DNA from: Roseburia sp.
GTDB taxonomy: Bacteria > Bacillota > Clostridia > Lachnospirales > Lachnospiraceae
DNA: 52,423 bases
Reading direction: 5' to 3'
NCBI GenBank assembly: GCA_023664685.1
Contig: JAMPFC010000005.1
Coordinates: 1-52,423, forward strand
Position numbers and translations under genes: made by a program. Below are positions 25,003-34,806 of the stretch, piece by piece. Every line of letters starts with the position of its first letter. Position 1 is the first letter of the stretch. Under the pieces are notes generated by a model. That model saw only the letters and a list, made by a program, of their open reading frames with translations. It had not been told where the DNA came from and ran no database searches.

Positions 25003-25995
25003 TTACCGCCCTCCCTTCGCTGCTGCTTTCGCCGCTTTTTTCCTTGCCTTTTTATTGGCTCTTGCTTCCTTATCATCATCGCTTTCCATCAGCTTGAAGA
25101 GGAAGATTCCAATAATACCTGCCACGAAGAACAGAATTACGGATTCAGTACCTGCCACTCCCACATCACCGGAGCCGCTGATTCCTGCACTGATATCCAT
25201 GACAACCGTTTTCGCAACCTCATTCGGGCCTCCATTTTTAACAAGAAGATTCGGAATGTCGAACATCTGAAGACCACCGATCATTGACGTCACCATAACA
25301 TACAACATGATCGGCTTCAACATCGGAATCGTAATTTTCCAAAACTGCTGTCCGGCACTCGCACCATCGATCGAGGACGCCTCATATAATGCCGGATCAA
25401 TTCCCATGATACCTGCCATGAGAAGGATCGTTGTGTTACCTGTCCACATCAGGAAGTTGATAAATGCAATGATCAGCCGGATACTCCACTCATCGTTCAA
25501 GAAATCAAACGACATTCCAAACAATGAATTGACCGGTCCCTGAACAGCAAATAACTTAACGAATAACACTGCTACCGAGGATGCCATAAGCATATTCGGC
25601 AGATACAATATAACTTTTACCGCACCGGTTCCTTTTAATTTCAGACGGATGTCCGTGAACCATGACGCAAATAATAACGATATTAAAATCTGAGGTATAA
25701 ATCCCAGAAGCCAGAGCAAAAACGTATTTCCAAAGTACTTTAACATATCACTCTGCGTAAATACATCCACATAGTTTTGAAATCCTACAAACTTTTCAAC
25801 ATCCCCATCGATAAAATCCGAGTATTTTGTAAAGAAGCTGTTGTAAAAGGTTAAGATCAACGGGTACAACTGAAATACCGCATAGGAAATAAAAAATGGA
25901 AGGATAAAGATCAGTCCCCATTTTCCGTATTTCAGCTTGTGTGGACGCTGGTATTTCGCTGCCGGCGCATTTGCCTGTTTTGCTACTGCAGCCAT
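25003..25995 (-). CDS. Sugar ABC transporter permease (MalF-like)
   Basis: About 330 residues, six membrane segments (LIFILPFFISYAVFQLYPLI first), with the EAA motif YEASSIDGASAGQQFWKITI and PMLKP. The C-terminus is a lysine/alanine-rich tail. Start ATG at 25995 (MAAVAKQ) behind AAAGGGGG. Between it and the binding-protein gene is a strong hairpin (26052-26082) that can lower permease expression relative to the binding protein. Confidence 0.93.
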   Translation of the reverse strand: MAAVAKQANAPAAKYQRPHKLKYGKWGLIFILPFFISYAVFQLYPLILTFYNSFFTKYSDFIDGDVEKFVGFQNYVDVFTQSDMLKYFGNTFLLWLLGFIPQILISLLFASWFTDIRLKLKGTGAVKVILYLPNMLMASSVAVLFVKLFAVQGPVNSLFGMSFDFLNDEWSIRLIIAFINFLMWTGNTTILLMAGIMGIDPALYEASSIDGASAGQQFWKITIPMLKPIMLYVMVTSMIGGLQMFDIPNLLVKNGGPNEVAKTVVMDISAGISGSGDVGVAGTESVILFFVAGIIGIFLFKLMESDDDKEARANKKARKKAAKAAAKGGR

Positions 25996-26051
25996 AAAAT
26001 CCCCCTTTCCCGAAATCGTATTTTTAAAGTTCCAAATCCATTTTACGATAA

Positions 26052-26082
26052 AAAGTGGGGCAGGACACCCCTGCCCCACTTT
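26052..26082 (-). terminator. Intra-operon hairpin (attenuating terminator or mRNA stabiliser)
   Basis: A perfect 13-bp stem (AAAGTGGGGCAGG / CCTGCCCCACTTT, 5-base loop) sits between the binding-protein stop and the permease start. On the minus strand it is followed by TTATCG rather than a long T run, so partial termination or 3'-end protection is likelier than a full stop. Confidence 0.75.
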
Positions 26083-26111
26083 GATATCCTGATACACTTA
26101 CATGTTGATCA

Positions 26112-27548
26112 TCAGTCTGCACTAAGTGCCGGATATGATTTCAATGTGAGTTTCTTCCAGTTTGCAATCGCATCTTCTTTTGAAGATTTGCCATTGTAGT
26201 AATCCTTCATAGCTGTCATCAGGTTCTCCATGCACATCTGGTCATAAGGAGATACATTGCTGCAGTCGATCTTGTCTGCCGCATCTTTCAGGACAGATAC
26301 CAAAGACTGTCCGCCAAGGAAGTCAGATGTTACACCGTCTGCCTCAAGCTTCTCATTTGCCTTCTTGTTGTTTACGAAGTCAGATGTGTCTTTGCTGATG
26401 TTGTACATGATATCTGCATCACAGCAGAGTTTCAGCATAACGTCTTTTACAAGTTCTGCATTGTCTGTTCCTTTTGCACCGCAGACGAAAGAACCGCCCC
26501 AGTTAAAGGACTGTGGGCCTACACATACTGCCCAGTCACCGTAACTTCCGCCCGGTGTGAAGCTTCCGTCTTCGTTTTTCTTAGCACCGGAGTTCTCAGC
26601 CATAGAGAAGTTGATTCCCCAAGCCGGCATGAAGTAACCAAATACGTTACCATTCTTGCTCATGCCTTTGCCCCAGTCATCGCCCCAGAGGGAAGTCTTC
26701 TGGTTGTAACCATTGTCTGTGTACTCTTTTGTCTGGTCGATCCATGTCTCGATCGCCGAATCCATCTGAAGTTTCTTGTCATCGCTAACCCATTTCTGGC
26801 TTACGTTGTTTGAATATACACGGAGTGCATCATCAAAACCGGAAAGCATTGTGATCTTTCCACCAGATTTCTCTTTTACTGTTGCAGCTGCTTCTGTGAA
26901 CTTATCCCAGTCAGATACCTGCTCTTGGATTTTTTCCGGATCATCTGTTCCGAAAATGTCCTTTGCATAAGAACGTCTGTAGGTGAATCCACCCGGACAT
27001 CCCTGCCATGATACACCACGGAGAACTCCGCTTGCATCGGAAGCAGCCTGTTTTGTGTAAGCATACATCTGTGACATGTCATCATCTGTCAAGCCAAGAG
27101 ATTTAACATCTACTGCATAGTCTGTGTTTGTATACTTGTTTACGTAGTCCATCTCGCAAAGGAAGATATCTACTTTGTCATCTGCGGATGCGCTGTCCTG
27201 TTTTTTAAGAGCCTCATCCAGTTTGTCCTGATAGTTGCTTCCTTCGTTTGCATTCTGAGTGAATTTTACTGTTACGTCTCCGATCTTCTTTGTCTTCTTG
27301 TCGTAGTCCGGATAATATTTCTCAAAACGCTCTTGGAACTCCGTGTTCCAAACATAGATGTTAAGAACTTTTCCGCCGCCATCTTCAAGCACTTCTGTTT
27401 TATCTGCTGTCGTACTCGAATCACTGCTGCTGTTGCTGTTGCTGCTGCTCGGGTTGTTTGATGATGTCTTGTCATCGCCGCCACATCCTGTCACACAGCC
27501 AATGACCATCGTCAGAGAAAGAGCTAACGCTAACCATTTTCTTCTCAT
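26112..27548 (-). CDS. Extracellular sugar-binding lipoprotein (family 1)
   Basis: 478 residues. The signal peptide ends in the lipobox VTGC (Cys at about 22), followed by a Ser/Asn-rich linker, so it is a lipid-anchored binding protein. The rest is a family 1 solute-binding fold (LNIYVWNTEFQERFEKYYPD, GYFMPAWGINFSM, CGAKGTDNAELVKD). Given the divergent cellobiose phosphorylase, cellobiose or short cello-oligosaccharides are the likely cargo (inference). AGGAGG precedes the ATG. It is first of the three transporter genes and 60 bases after the LacI-type regulator gene, on the same strand. Confidence 0.93.
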   Translation of the reverse strand: MRRKWLALALSLTMVIGCVTGCGGDDKTSSNNPSSSNSNSSSDSSTTADKTEVLEDGGGKVLNIYVWNTEFQERFEKYYPDYDKKTKKIGDVTVKFTQNANEGSNYQDKLDEALKKQDSASADDKVDIFLCEMDYVNKYTNTDYAVDVKSLGLTDDDMSQMYAYTKQAASDASGVLRGVSWQGCPGGFTYRRSYAKDIFGTDDPEKIQEQVSDWDKFTEAAATVKEKSGGKITMLSGFDDALRVYSNNVSQKWVSDDKKLQMDSAIETWIDQTKEYTDNGYNQKTSLWGDDWGKGMSKNGNVFGYFMPAWGINFSMAENSGAKKNEDGSFTPGGSYGDWAVCVGPQSFNWGGSFVCGAKGTDNAELVKDVMLKLCCDADIMYNISKDTSDFVNNKKANEKLEADGVTSDFLGGQSLVSVLKDAADKIDCSNVSPYDQMCMENLMTAMKDYYNGKSSKEDAIANWKKLTLKSYPALSAD

Positions 27549-27608
27549 AAAGATTATTCCTCCTGATTCTCATTGATTTTTTTGTGAATGGTTTCTTTTT
27601 TATAATTA

Positions 27609-28619
27609 CTAAAGCCTCTTCACAGATCGTCCCTGCACCAATTCACCCTGAACGACAAGCCGCTCAACCAGAGACATGCCCGGTTGTTCGATCGCCTCAA
27701 CAAGCTTTCTCGCCGCCATTCTCCCGAGTTCCTCCGTATTCTGCTTATAGGTGGTCAATTTCGGTTCGATCACTTGGGCGATACGCTGTCCGTCATACCC
27801 GACGACAGATATGTCATCCGGCACCGACATGCCTTTGCTCTCGATCACATTTATGCCTCCAAAGCAGGAAAAATCATCGGGATAAATAATACAGGTGGGT
27901 CTGTTACTCAGCATTAATAATTCTTCTGTTATTCTGGCTGAAGAAACCGGATCATGATAAATCCCCTCACGGATCAGTTCATCCCTAGCTTCTACGCCCA
28001 GACTTTTCAAGGTACGGTAAAATCCTTCCAGCCGGTTTGTCGTAACCATCGATTCTGCCCCATGTATATAAGCAATCTCACGATGTCCCAAACCTACTAT
28101 ATATTGAACGATCTTTTGCATGCCGACGAGATTGTCCGACAAAATGCTTGTCTTATTCTGGAATGCAAAGTCGATCGTCACAACCGGTATATCACTGTTT
28201 ACCAACTCTAGGATCGCCTCATCCTCAAAATCCACGCATGCGATCACCACGCCGTCTACACCTCTGTACTTACTATGCTCATAATACGATAATCTGGTGT
28301 CTTTTCCTGCACGCTGGCTGATAAATGTAATATCATACCCCTCTTCCTCCGCACCGCGCCGGAAACTGTCCAGAACATGGGAGAAATAGGAGTGTGTCAA
28401 TCCACAGTTCGCCTTATCCACAAACAATACTCCGATATTGTAAGTACGGTTTGTCTTTAACGCTCTTGCAGAAGAGTTTGGCAAATATCCAAGTTCTTTC
28501 GCCGCTTGGCAGATCCTGTCTCTGGTTCCATCGCTGATATCACCTCTGTTGTTCAGTGCTTTGCTGACTGTCGCAACAGAAACCTGACACATGGACGCGA
28601 TATCTTTCATTGATACCAT
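27609..28619 (-). CDS. LacI family repressor of the cellobiose locus
   Basis: 336 residues. An N-terminal LacI helix-turn-helix (MKDIASMCQVSVATVSKALN) with hinge helix (NSSARALK) precedes a sugar-binding core (IGVLFVDKANCG, VPDDISVVGYDG). It is divergent from cellobiose phosphorylase and upstream of the transporter genes; a palindromic LacI-type site sits just after the promoter of the former. The ATG at 28619 has GAGGGA before it; an earlier in-frame start at 28661 lacks one. The transporter genes probably share its transcript, giving autoregulation. Confidence 0.92.
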   Translation of the reverse strand: MVSMKDIASMCQVSVATVSKALNNRGDISDGTRDRICQAAKELGYLPNSSARALKTNRTYNIGVLFVDKANCGLTHSYFSHVLDSFRRGAEEEGYDITFISQRAGKDTRLSYYEHSKYRGVDGVVIACVDFEDEAILELVNSDIPVVTIDFAFQNKTSILSDNLVGMQKIVQYIVGLGHREIAYIHGAESMVTTNRLEGFYRTLKSLGVEARDELIREGIYHDPVSSARITEELLMLSNRPTCIIYPDDFSCFGGINVIESKGMSVPDDISVVGYDGQRIAQVIEPKLTTYKQNTEELGRMAARKLVEAIEQPGMSLVERLVVQGELVQGRSVKRL

Positions 28620-28733
28620 TGCCTTCCCTCTCATCCTTTTCTTAATCGTTTTCGTACTCAAATTTTACCACATTTTTCATATATAGTCAACCTGTATTTT
28701 GCTTTTTTTGTTCAAATCGCACAAAAAATCATC

Positions 28734-28762
28734 TTGCTTTTATCGCCTGTTTCATATATAAT
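28734..28762 (+). promoter_or_regulatory. Sigma-A promoter of cellobiose phosphorylase
   Basis: TTGCTT (28734-28739), 17-base spacer, TATAAT (28757-28762). Expected start near 28769. Confidence 0.75.
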
Positions 28763-28772
28763 GTAAATACTA

Positions 28773-28786
28773 CGAAATCGTTTTCG
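28773..28786. promoter_or_regulatory. LacI-type operator
   Basis: CGAAATCGTTTTCG is a 14-base near-palindrome with the central CG usual for LacI/GalR operators. It lies just downstream of the predicted transcription start, where bound repressor would block the polymerase. A partial match (ATCGTTTTCGTA) recurs at 28645-28656 on the regulator side. Confidence 0.65.
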
Positions 28787-28814
28787 CCAATACGGAACAG
28801 GAAAGGAGATTTAA

Positions 28815-31253
28815 ATGAAATTCGGTAAATTTGACGACGCAAACAAGGAGTATGTGATCACAACACCCAAAACTCCGCTTCCGTGGATCAACTATCTGGG
28901 AAGCAGCGAGTTTTTCTCACTGATGTCAAATACATGCGGCGGATATAGTTTTTATAAAGATGCAAAACTTCTCCGTCTCACAAGATACCGCTACAACAAC
29001 ATCCCGAATGATGAAGGAGGACGTTATTTTTATATCAAAGAGGGCGGTACCGTCTGGAATCCCGGCTGGCAGCCTGTCCGGACGGAACTGGATTCTTACG
29101 AATGCCGCCACGGTATGGGCTACACAAGGATCACCTCAAAGAAAAACGGCCTGACTGCCTCTCTTCTCGCCTTTGTCCCGGTAAAGGATAACTGCGAGAT
29201 CAACCGGCTTACCTTTACAAATGATTCTTCCGAACCGAAAGAATTTACACTTTTCTCATACATCGAATTTTGTATGTGGAATGCGATGGATGATATGACA
29301 AATTTCCAACGGAACTTAAACATCGGCGAGGTCGAGGTGATCGGTTCCTCGATCTACCACAAATCCGAATACCGCGAACGCCGGAACCACTATGCGGTCT
29401 ATTCCGTAAATACGGAGATTGACGGTTTCGACACGAGCAGGGATGAATTTCTCGGCGCCTACCGCGGCGTTACCGACCCGCAGGTCGTAGAAGCCGGAAA
29501 AGCAAATAACTCTGTGGCAAGCGGATGGTATCCCATCGGTTCCCACCAGATCAACGTCACCCTGAACCCGGGCGAGAGCAAATCTTATATTTTTGTTCTC
29601 GGATATTGTGAAAATCCTGTTGATGACAAATTTGAAGCACCGGATGTCATCAACAAAAAACCGGCAAAGGAACTGCTTGCCAAATATCAGACGGATGAGC
29701 AGGTGGATGCTGCCCTTGCCGAATTAAACCAAGTATGGGAGGATCTCCTCTCCAAATATACGGTACAGTCCGCAGACGACAAGCTGAACCGCATGGTAAA
29801 CATTTGGAACCAATACCAATGTATGGTCACTTTTAATATGTCCCGTTCTGCCTCATATTATGAATCGGGTATCGGAAGAGGCATGGGCTTCCGCGATTCC
29901 TGTCAGGATCTGCTCGGATTTGTCCACTTGATCCCGGATCGCGCCAGAGAGCGTATCATCGATATTGCCTCGACGCAGTTTGAGGACGGAAGCGCTTATC
30001 ATCAGTACCAGCCTCTTACAAAAAAAGGAAACAGCGACATCGGAAGCGGTTTCAATGATGACCCGCTCTGGCTGATCGCCGGAACCTCCGCTTATGTAAG
30101 GGAAACCGGAGACTTTTCCATTCTGGATGAAATGGTACCTTACGACAATGACATGTCGGTCGCTACCACATTATTTGAGCATCTCACACGCTCGTTTGAT
30201 TATATCGTAAATCATAAAGGGCCTCACAAACTGCCGCTCATCGGACGTGCCGACTGGAACGACTGCCTGAACTTAAACTGTTTTTCAAAAGAGCCGGGTG
30301 AATCCTTCCAGACATTCGGGCCGAGCGAAGGGCCGGTTGCTGAGTCGGTCTTTATCGCAGGCATGTTTGTAAAATACGGAAAGGAATACGCCGATCTCTG
30401 CGAGGCGATGGGAAAAACCGACGAGGCTGCACGCGCACGCACAGAGGTGGCAGAGATGGTAAAAGCAATCGAAAAAGACGGTTGGGACGGTGAATGGTTT
30501 ATTCGGGCTTATGACGCCGCCGGTGATAAAGTCGGCTCGAAAGAATGCAAAGAGGGGCAGATTTATATCGAGCCGCAGGGCTTTTGTGTCTTGGCAGGCG
30601 TCGGCGTAGAAAATGGCCTCGCCAAAAAGGCGCTCGACTCCGTAAAAGAAAAACTGGATACCAAATACGGAATCGTTCTTCTGCAGCCACCATATACCAA
30701 ATACTATCTGAATCTCGGTGAGATTTCTTCTTATCCGCCGGGATATAAAGAAAATGCCGGTATCTTCTGTCACAATAACCCGTGGATTTCCGCTGCCGAG
30801 ACGCAGATCGGACGCGGCAACCGGGCATTTGAGATTTACCGCAAGACCTGTCCGGCTTATCTCGAAGATATCAGTGAGATCCACTGCACGGAACCTTATG
30901 TCTATTCCCAGATGATCGCCGGAAAAGACGCCAAATTCTTTGGACAAGCCAAAAACAGCTGGCTCACCGGTACTGCAGCATGGACATTTATGAATGTCTC
31001 GCAGTATATCCTCGGCGTACAGCCGGCTCTGGATGGACTTAGCATTGATCCATGTGTGCCTTCTGATTTTGGAGATTTCACGATCACGAGGAAATTCCGC
31101 GATGTAACTTATAAGATCAGCGTCCAGAATCCTTCCGGAGTCCAAAAGGGCGTGAAGGAGCTTATCGTGGATGGAAAAACCTATACGGATACAACCGTTA
31201 TCCCATACGACGACACAAAGAAACAGGTCGATGTGACTGTTGTCATGGGTTGA
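28815..31253 (+). CDS. cbpA: Cellobiose phosphorylase (GH94)
   Basis: 812 residues, the length of known cellobiose phosphorylases. It splits cellobiose with phosphate to glucose 1-phosphate and glucose, saving ATP. The N-terminal beta-sandwich holds the glycine/tryptophan-rich start ([15 protein letters not shown]); the (alpha/alpha)6 barrel carries [12 protein letters not shown] (about 354-365, substrate and phosphate contacts), GFNDDPLWL (412-420) and [11 protein letters not shown] (477-487), whose second Asp (D483) aligns by position with the catalytic acid of characterised enzymes. No signal peptide, so cytoplasmic. GGAAAGGAG precedes the ATG. The cellobiose rather than chitobiose or cellodextrin assignment is from motif wording and context. 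Confidence 0.88.
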   Translation: MKFGKFDDANKEYVITTPKTPLPWINYLGSSEFFSLMSNTCGGYSFYKDAKLLRLTRYRYNNIPNDEGGRYFYIKEGGTVWNPGWQPVRTELDSYECRHGMGYTRITSKKNGLTASLLAFVPVKDNCEINRLTFTNDSSEPKEFTLFSYIEFCMWNAMDDMTNFQRNLNIGEVEVIGSSIYHKSEYRERRNHYAVYSVNTEIDGFDTSRDEFLGAYRGVTDPQVVEAGKANNSVASGWYPIGSHQINVTLNPGESKSYIFVLGYCENPVDDKFEAPDVINKKPAKELLAKYQTDEQVDAALAELNQVWEDLLSKYTVQSADDKLNRMVNIWNQYQCMVTFNMSRSASYYESGIGRGMGFRDSCQDLLGFVHLIPDRARERIIDIASTQFEDGSAYHQYQPLTKKGNSDIGSGFNDDPLWLIAGTSAYVRETGDFSILDEMVPYDNDMSVATTLFEHLTRSFDYIVNHKGPHKLPLIGRADWNDCLNLNCFSKEPGESFQTFGPSEGPVAESVFIAGMFVKYGKEYADLCEAMGKTDEAARARTEVAEMVKAIEKDGWDGEWFIRAYDAAGDKVGSKECKEGQIYIEPQGFCVLAGVGVENGLAKKALDSVKEKLDTKYGIVLLQPPYTKYYLNLGEISSYPPGYKENAGIFCHNNPWISAAETQIGRGNRAFEIYRKTCPAYLEDISEIHCTEPYVYSQMIAGKDAKFFGQAKNSWLTGTAAWTFMNVSQYILGVQPALDGLSIDPCVPSDFGDFTITRKFRDVTYKISVQNPSGVQKGVKELIVDGKTYTDTTVIPYDDTKKQVDVTVVMG

Positions 31254-31330
31254 CCAGATACAAAAAAATATGCTGGGGAATAAAACGCCCCGGCACACAA
31301 TCAACTTACAGAAAGGACAAGAAAAATACT

Positions 31331-31855
31331 ATGTCACAAGAAGCAATTTATACAATCGTTGGACTTGGAATCATCGGGATTTTGCTCGCAGTCGTTGCCG
31401 GAATCATATCGCTTGTGCTATATATACTAAATTCTTATGCACTGTACATGATCTTAAAAGCAGTTGGATACGAACTTGCTTGGCTCGCATGGATCCCGTT
31501 CTGCCAGTACTTTGCCATCACGATGGCATTTAACTACAAGAATGAGCCAAATATCAGTGTCTTTGGTATTCCGGTTCCGCGTCCGGCAGCTGGATTTGCC
31601 GCACTGATCGGTACGATCGCCAGCGGCATCATCCCATTTATCGGAGCACTTTTTCCGATCCTCGCAGTTCTTATCAACGGAAATATCCTCGCTGAAATGT
31701 TTGACGTATGCGAAGAAAGTGAGACCGGCAAAAATCTGGGAATGGGCATCATCTCCTCGCTTATCATATTTGTCCAGATCGCTATGTTCTTCAAATATAT
31801 GAAAAAGGCAAAGAACGGCGAGATCGACATCCAGAGATATGCCGCTAACCACTGA
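31331..31855 (+). CDS. Small integral membrane protein (DUF5684-like)
   Basis: 174 residues with about four membrane helices (IYTIVGLGIIGILLAVVAGI, a YELAWLAWIPFCQYF segment, AALIGTIASGIIPFIGALFP, IISSLIIFVQIAMFF). The helix pattern and the W-x-P-x-x-x-x motif resemble the DUF5684 proteins common in clostridia; function unknown. The ATG at 31331 is chosen because the frame before it is not membrane-like and AAAGGA lies about 13 bases upstream, a rather long spacing. It is 77 bases after cbpA on the same strand and may be read with it. Confidence 0.75.
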   Translation: MSQEAIYTIVGLGIIGILLAVVAGIISLVLYILNSYALYMILKAVGYELAWLAWIPFCQYFAITMAFNYKNEPNISVFGIPVPRPAAGFAALIGTIASGIIPFIGALFPILAVLINGNILAEMFDVCEESETGKNLGMGIISSLIIFVQIAMFFKYMKKAKNGEIDIQRYAANH

Positions 31856-31863
31856 TTTTAACC

Positions 31864-32841
31864 CTATTTCCACCGGAGGGTGATCTCTCCGGTGTGAAGG
31901 GTTCTTGTGCTGGGATGACCATCTGCATCCCGGCATTCTATGATCAAACCTCCGTCGTTATCGATATCCAACGCTTTCCCCTCATACCATACATCTTTTT
32001 CGAGAAAGCGAACCTCTTTTCCGATCACATTCGAATACGTCCGGTAATCCTCCATAAATTCCCGTTCCGTAAGATTCTCATAAATATCCCAAAATTCATT
32101 CAGAACTTCTGCGATCAGCACATTTCTTGGCACATTTTTTTTTGGCAGCACAGAACCCGCTTTCTCCTTTAATTCATCCGGAAATTCATCCGTCCGGTAA
32201 TTGATCCCGATCCCGACAACCACCGTATCGATTTTTCCGACCTCAAAATCAGAGACCGCCTCCGTGAGTATCCCGCAGATTTTTTTGTCGCCCAGATACA
32301 CGTCATTCACCCACTTGATCTGCGGCTCAAGTCCGAGCGTTTTCCGTATTCCCCGGCACACAGCCACGGAAGCCGCTGTCGTGACGAGTACAGCATCCGC
32401 ACCCGTTAGTTCCGGTCTGAGCAGGATGCTCATATAAATTCCGGTTCCCGGCGGAGAATAAAAATTCCGCCCGAGACGCCCCTTGCCATTTGTCTGCTCC
32501 TCCGCAATGACCGTGAGACCGTGTGGCTCTCCCTCTAGTGCGCACCGTTTTGCTTCTACATTTGTAGAATCCAATACCTTATGAACTTGGATCGGAAAAT
32601 TCTTTCTGTCTCCGGAGAGGCCAAGCCGAATCCCCTCCCCGCTCAGAACATCCGTAGCTTCCTGAAGCCGGTATCCTCTATTGTTCGCCGCATCGATCTG
32701 GTATCCCTCCTGTTTCAGCGCTTTCACTGCTTTCCAGACTGCGGTTCGGGATACCCCCAATTTTTTGGCAAGTTCCTCTCCGGACAGGTCTGTTTCCCGG
32801 TTTGCCTCAAGGATGGAAAGAAGCTCTGTCTTTACACTCAT
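31864..32841 (-). CDS. birA: Bifunctional biotin ligase/repressor BirA
   Basis: 325 residues. An N-terminal winged helix (TDLSGEELAKKLGVSRTAVW) marks the repressor type; the catalytic domain has EQTNGKGRLGRNFYSPPGTG (biotinyl-AMP site), KWVNDVYLGDKKICGIL and the C-terminal SH3-like part. It loads biotin onto acetyl-CoA carboxylase or other carboxylases and can repress biotin genes. Its ATG overlaps the stop of the U32 protease gene (ATGA), so it closes the housekeeping operon. Its last codons include a short hairpin (31871-31894) that may also help to end transcription. Confidence 0.95.
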   Translation of the reverse strand: MSVKTELLSILEANRETDLSGEELAKKLGVSRTAVWKAVKALKQEGYQIDAANNRGYRLQEATDVLSGEGIRLGLSGDRKNFPIQVHKVLDSTNVEAKRCALEGEPHGLTVIAEEQTNGKGRLGRNFYSPPGTGIYMSILLRPELTGADAVLVTTAASVAVCRGIRKTLGLEPQIKWVNDVYLGDKKICGILTEAVSDFEVGKIDTVVVGIGINYRTDEFPDELKEKAGSVLPKKNVPRNVLIAEVLNEFWDIYENLTEREFMEDYRTYSNVIGKEVRFLEKDVWYEGKALDIDNDGGLIIECRDADGHPSTRTLHTGEITLRWK

Positions 32842-34073
32842 TCGGATTCCTCTCTTCTTATGATGTCAAAAGGCGACAGCGGACACTGCGTCCGGATCAT
32901 GATCTGCTGTGCCGGATGCGGGCAGCTCTCGATCTCATTCCCATCCTCATCGTACATAGCGAGAACTTTTGTCCTGACATTCTCTCCGCCCGGTTTCATG
33001 ATCTCCACCGTCTCTCCTGCTGCAAACTTATTTTTCTGCTCAAACACACCCAGCCCATCTTCTGTAACCGTATGGATCATGCCGAGATAAACATATCCTT
33101 TTACATACGTATTATTGTCATAAATCTGCGTCTCATGGGATGTCGGCCCAAAGAAAAAGCCGGTCGTAAACTGCCGGTATGTACACTTGGCAATCTCCTC
33201 TTTATAATACGGTATATTTTTTTTATAAATTTGCGGATCTTCAAAATAATCATCGAGCGCTTTCCGGTATGTGCGCGATACGACCGCCACATAGAGCGCA
33301 GTCTTCATCCGCCCCTCGATCTTGAAGCTGTCGATCCCTGCCTCCACCAGTTCCGGAATATGCTCGATCATGCACAGATCTTTGGAATTGAAAATATACG
33401 TTCCCCGCTCATTTTCCTCCACAGGAAGATACTCGCCGGGGCGTTTTTCTTCCATGATATAATACTTCCACCGGCACGGATGGGTACATGCCCCCAGATT
33501 GGCGTCCCGTCCGGTAAAATAATTGCTCAAAAGACACCTGCCGGAATAGGAAATACACATCGCTCCGTGTACAAATGTCTCAATCTCCATCTCCTCCGGT
33601 ATGTTCTCACGGATTTCTCCGATCTCCCGAATCGAAAGTTCTCTCGCTGTCACGACCCTCGTCGCGCCCTGCTCTTTCCAAAAGCGAAACGTCAGGTAAT
33701 TCACATTATTGCTCTGGGTACTGATATGGACATCAATCTCCGGACAGATTTCCCGGGCGATCGAAAATACGCCCGGATCGGAAATGATCAGCGCATCTGG
33801 CTGAATTTCCTTTAACTCCTGAAAATAACTCCTGACCCCCTCAAGATCTCTGTTGTGGGCAGTGATATTCGCTGTCACGTAAACCTTTTTTCCCCTCGCA
33901 TGGGCATAGTCAATTCCCTTTTTCATATCCTCTGCCGAAAAATTTTTCGCTTTCGCCCGAAGTCCGTACATTTCCCCGCCGATATAAATCGCATCCGCTC
34001 CGTACTCCACCGCAGTCTTAAGAACTTCCAGACTGCTTGCGGGCGCCAGTATCTCAGGTTTTTTCCGTTTCAT
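32838..34073 (-). CDS. U32 family peptidase-like protein, tRNA hydroxylation (TrhP type)
   Basis: 411 residues with the U32 signature ETFVHGAMCISYSGRCLLSN and conserved cysteines (ACTHPCRW). U32 proteins of this branch (YegQ/TrhP in E. coli, YrrN/YrrO in B. subtilis) are needed for prephenate-dependent 5-hydroxylation of U34 in tRNAs. The preceding gene encodes the matching methyltransferase TrmR, which supports that role. Only one U32 gene is present where Bacillus has two (yrrN, yrrO). GAGGAAG precedes the ATG. Confidence 0.88.
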   Translation of the reverse strand: MKRKKPEILAPASSLEVLKTAVEYGADAIYIGGEMYGLRAKAKNFSAEDMKKGIDYAHARGKKVYVTANITAHNRDLEGVRSYFQELKEIQPDALIISDPGVFSIAREICPEIDVHISTQSNNVNYLTFRFWKEQGATRVVTARELSIREIGEIRENIPEEMEIETFVHGAMCISYSGRCLLSNYFTGRDANLGACTHPCRWKYYIMEEKRPGEYLPVEENERGTYIFNSKDLCMIEHIPELVEAGIDSFKIEGRMKTALYVAVVSRTYRKALDDYFEDPQIYKKNIPYYKEEIAKCTYRQFTTGFFFGPTSHETQIYDNNTYVKGYVYLGMIHTVTEDGLGVFEQKNKFAAGETVEIMKPGGENVRTKVLAMYDEDGNEIESCPHPAQQIMIRTQCPLSPFDIIRREESE

Positions 34074-34122
34074 TCTTCCTCGTCACCTCCATCTGACCGA
34101 ACTGATCCGGTGCAGCAGAACA

Positions 34123-34806
34123 TCACGCCTTGCGTGGCTTTCTTTCGCACTTTCTGCTGATTGCAACTCCGTCTCCTACTGACAGGCATATCGTCTCAAG
34201 CTCCTCCATATGCGTGATCGTATACAAATACTCCCGCATCCGGCTGTGGATCGTCCGGTCTCTTCTCGTCACCGCATAGCGGGATTCAAGGATATCACAG
34301 TCATGCAGGATATTATCGGATACGAGCGTTCCGTCCGGTGCCAAAAGTTTCAGCACCTCCGGCAGAAAATTCATGTACTGCCCCTTTGCCGCATCCATAA
34401 AGATAAAATCATACTGCTCTCCCGCCGCCGAAAGCTCCGGCAAAACCTGTGCAGCATCGCCTTCTAACAGGCGGATTTTTCCCTCGGGATCATATTTTTC
34501 CAGATTTTTCCTCGCCTTGACAAGACGCATCTCCACCTTTTCAACCGTTGTGATCTGTGCCTCTGGCAGACATTCTTTCATAAAAAGCGCCGAGTACCCG
34601 ATCGCCGTCCCCACCTCAAGGATCCGGAACGGTTCCCCCGGCCGCTTCGTTCCCTCTGTCCGGAGAAGATACCGCAGAAGGTCTCTTGTCCCCCGGCGAA
34701 TAACAGGCACTTCGTCACGAAGTGCCTCTTTCTCAATCTCACTTATATAAACCGGAACCTCCGGTCTGAGCGTGTCAAAAAATACTTCAATCCTCTCTTC
34801 CTTCAT
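34123..34806 (-). CDS. trmR: tRNA 5-hydroxyuridine methyltransferase TrmR
   Basis: 227-residue class I SAM methyltransferase of the O-methyltransferase family 3 type (ILEVGTAIGYSALFMKECLP, then FIFMDAAKGQYMNFL with metal-ligand Asp and SDNIL). The adjacent U32 gene and the order mltG-trmR-U32 match B. subtilis yrrL-yrrM-yrrNO, where YrrM (TrmR) methylates ho5U34 to mo5U34 in tRNA. Overlaps the upstream MltG-stub gene by ATGA. Confidence 0.85.
   Translation of the reverse strand: MKEERIEVFFDTLRPEVPVYISEIEKEALRDEVPVIRRGTRDLLRYLLRTEGTKRPGEPFRILEVGTAIGYSALFMKECLPEAQITTVEKVEMRLVKARKNLEKYDPEGKIRLLEGDAAQVLPELSAAGEQYDFIFMDAAKGQYMNFLPEVLKLLAPDGTLVSDNILHDCDILESRYAVTRRDRTIHSRMREYLYTITHMEELETICLSVGDGVAISRKCERKPRKA

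Noticed and set aside
30285-31304. Long minus-strand open frame (339 codons) opposite the cellobiose phosphorylase gene
   Set aside because: It is antisense to a strongly supported GH94 gene, has no family motifs or ribosome site, and its composition is that of a shadow frame.
32802-33815. Plus-strand open frame of 337 codons opposite the U32 and birA genes
   Set aside because: Shadow of two well-recognised genes; no domain and no initiation signal. The same holds for long plus-strand frames at 4045-4953, 35826-36593 and 49061-49801.
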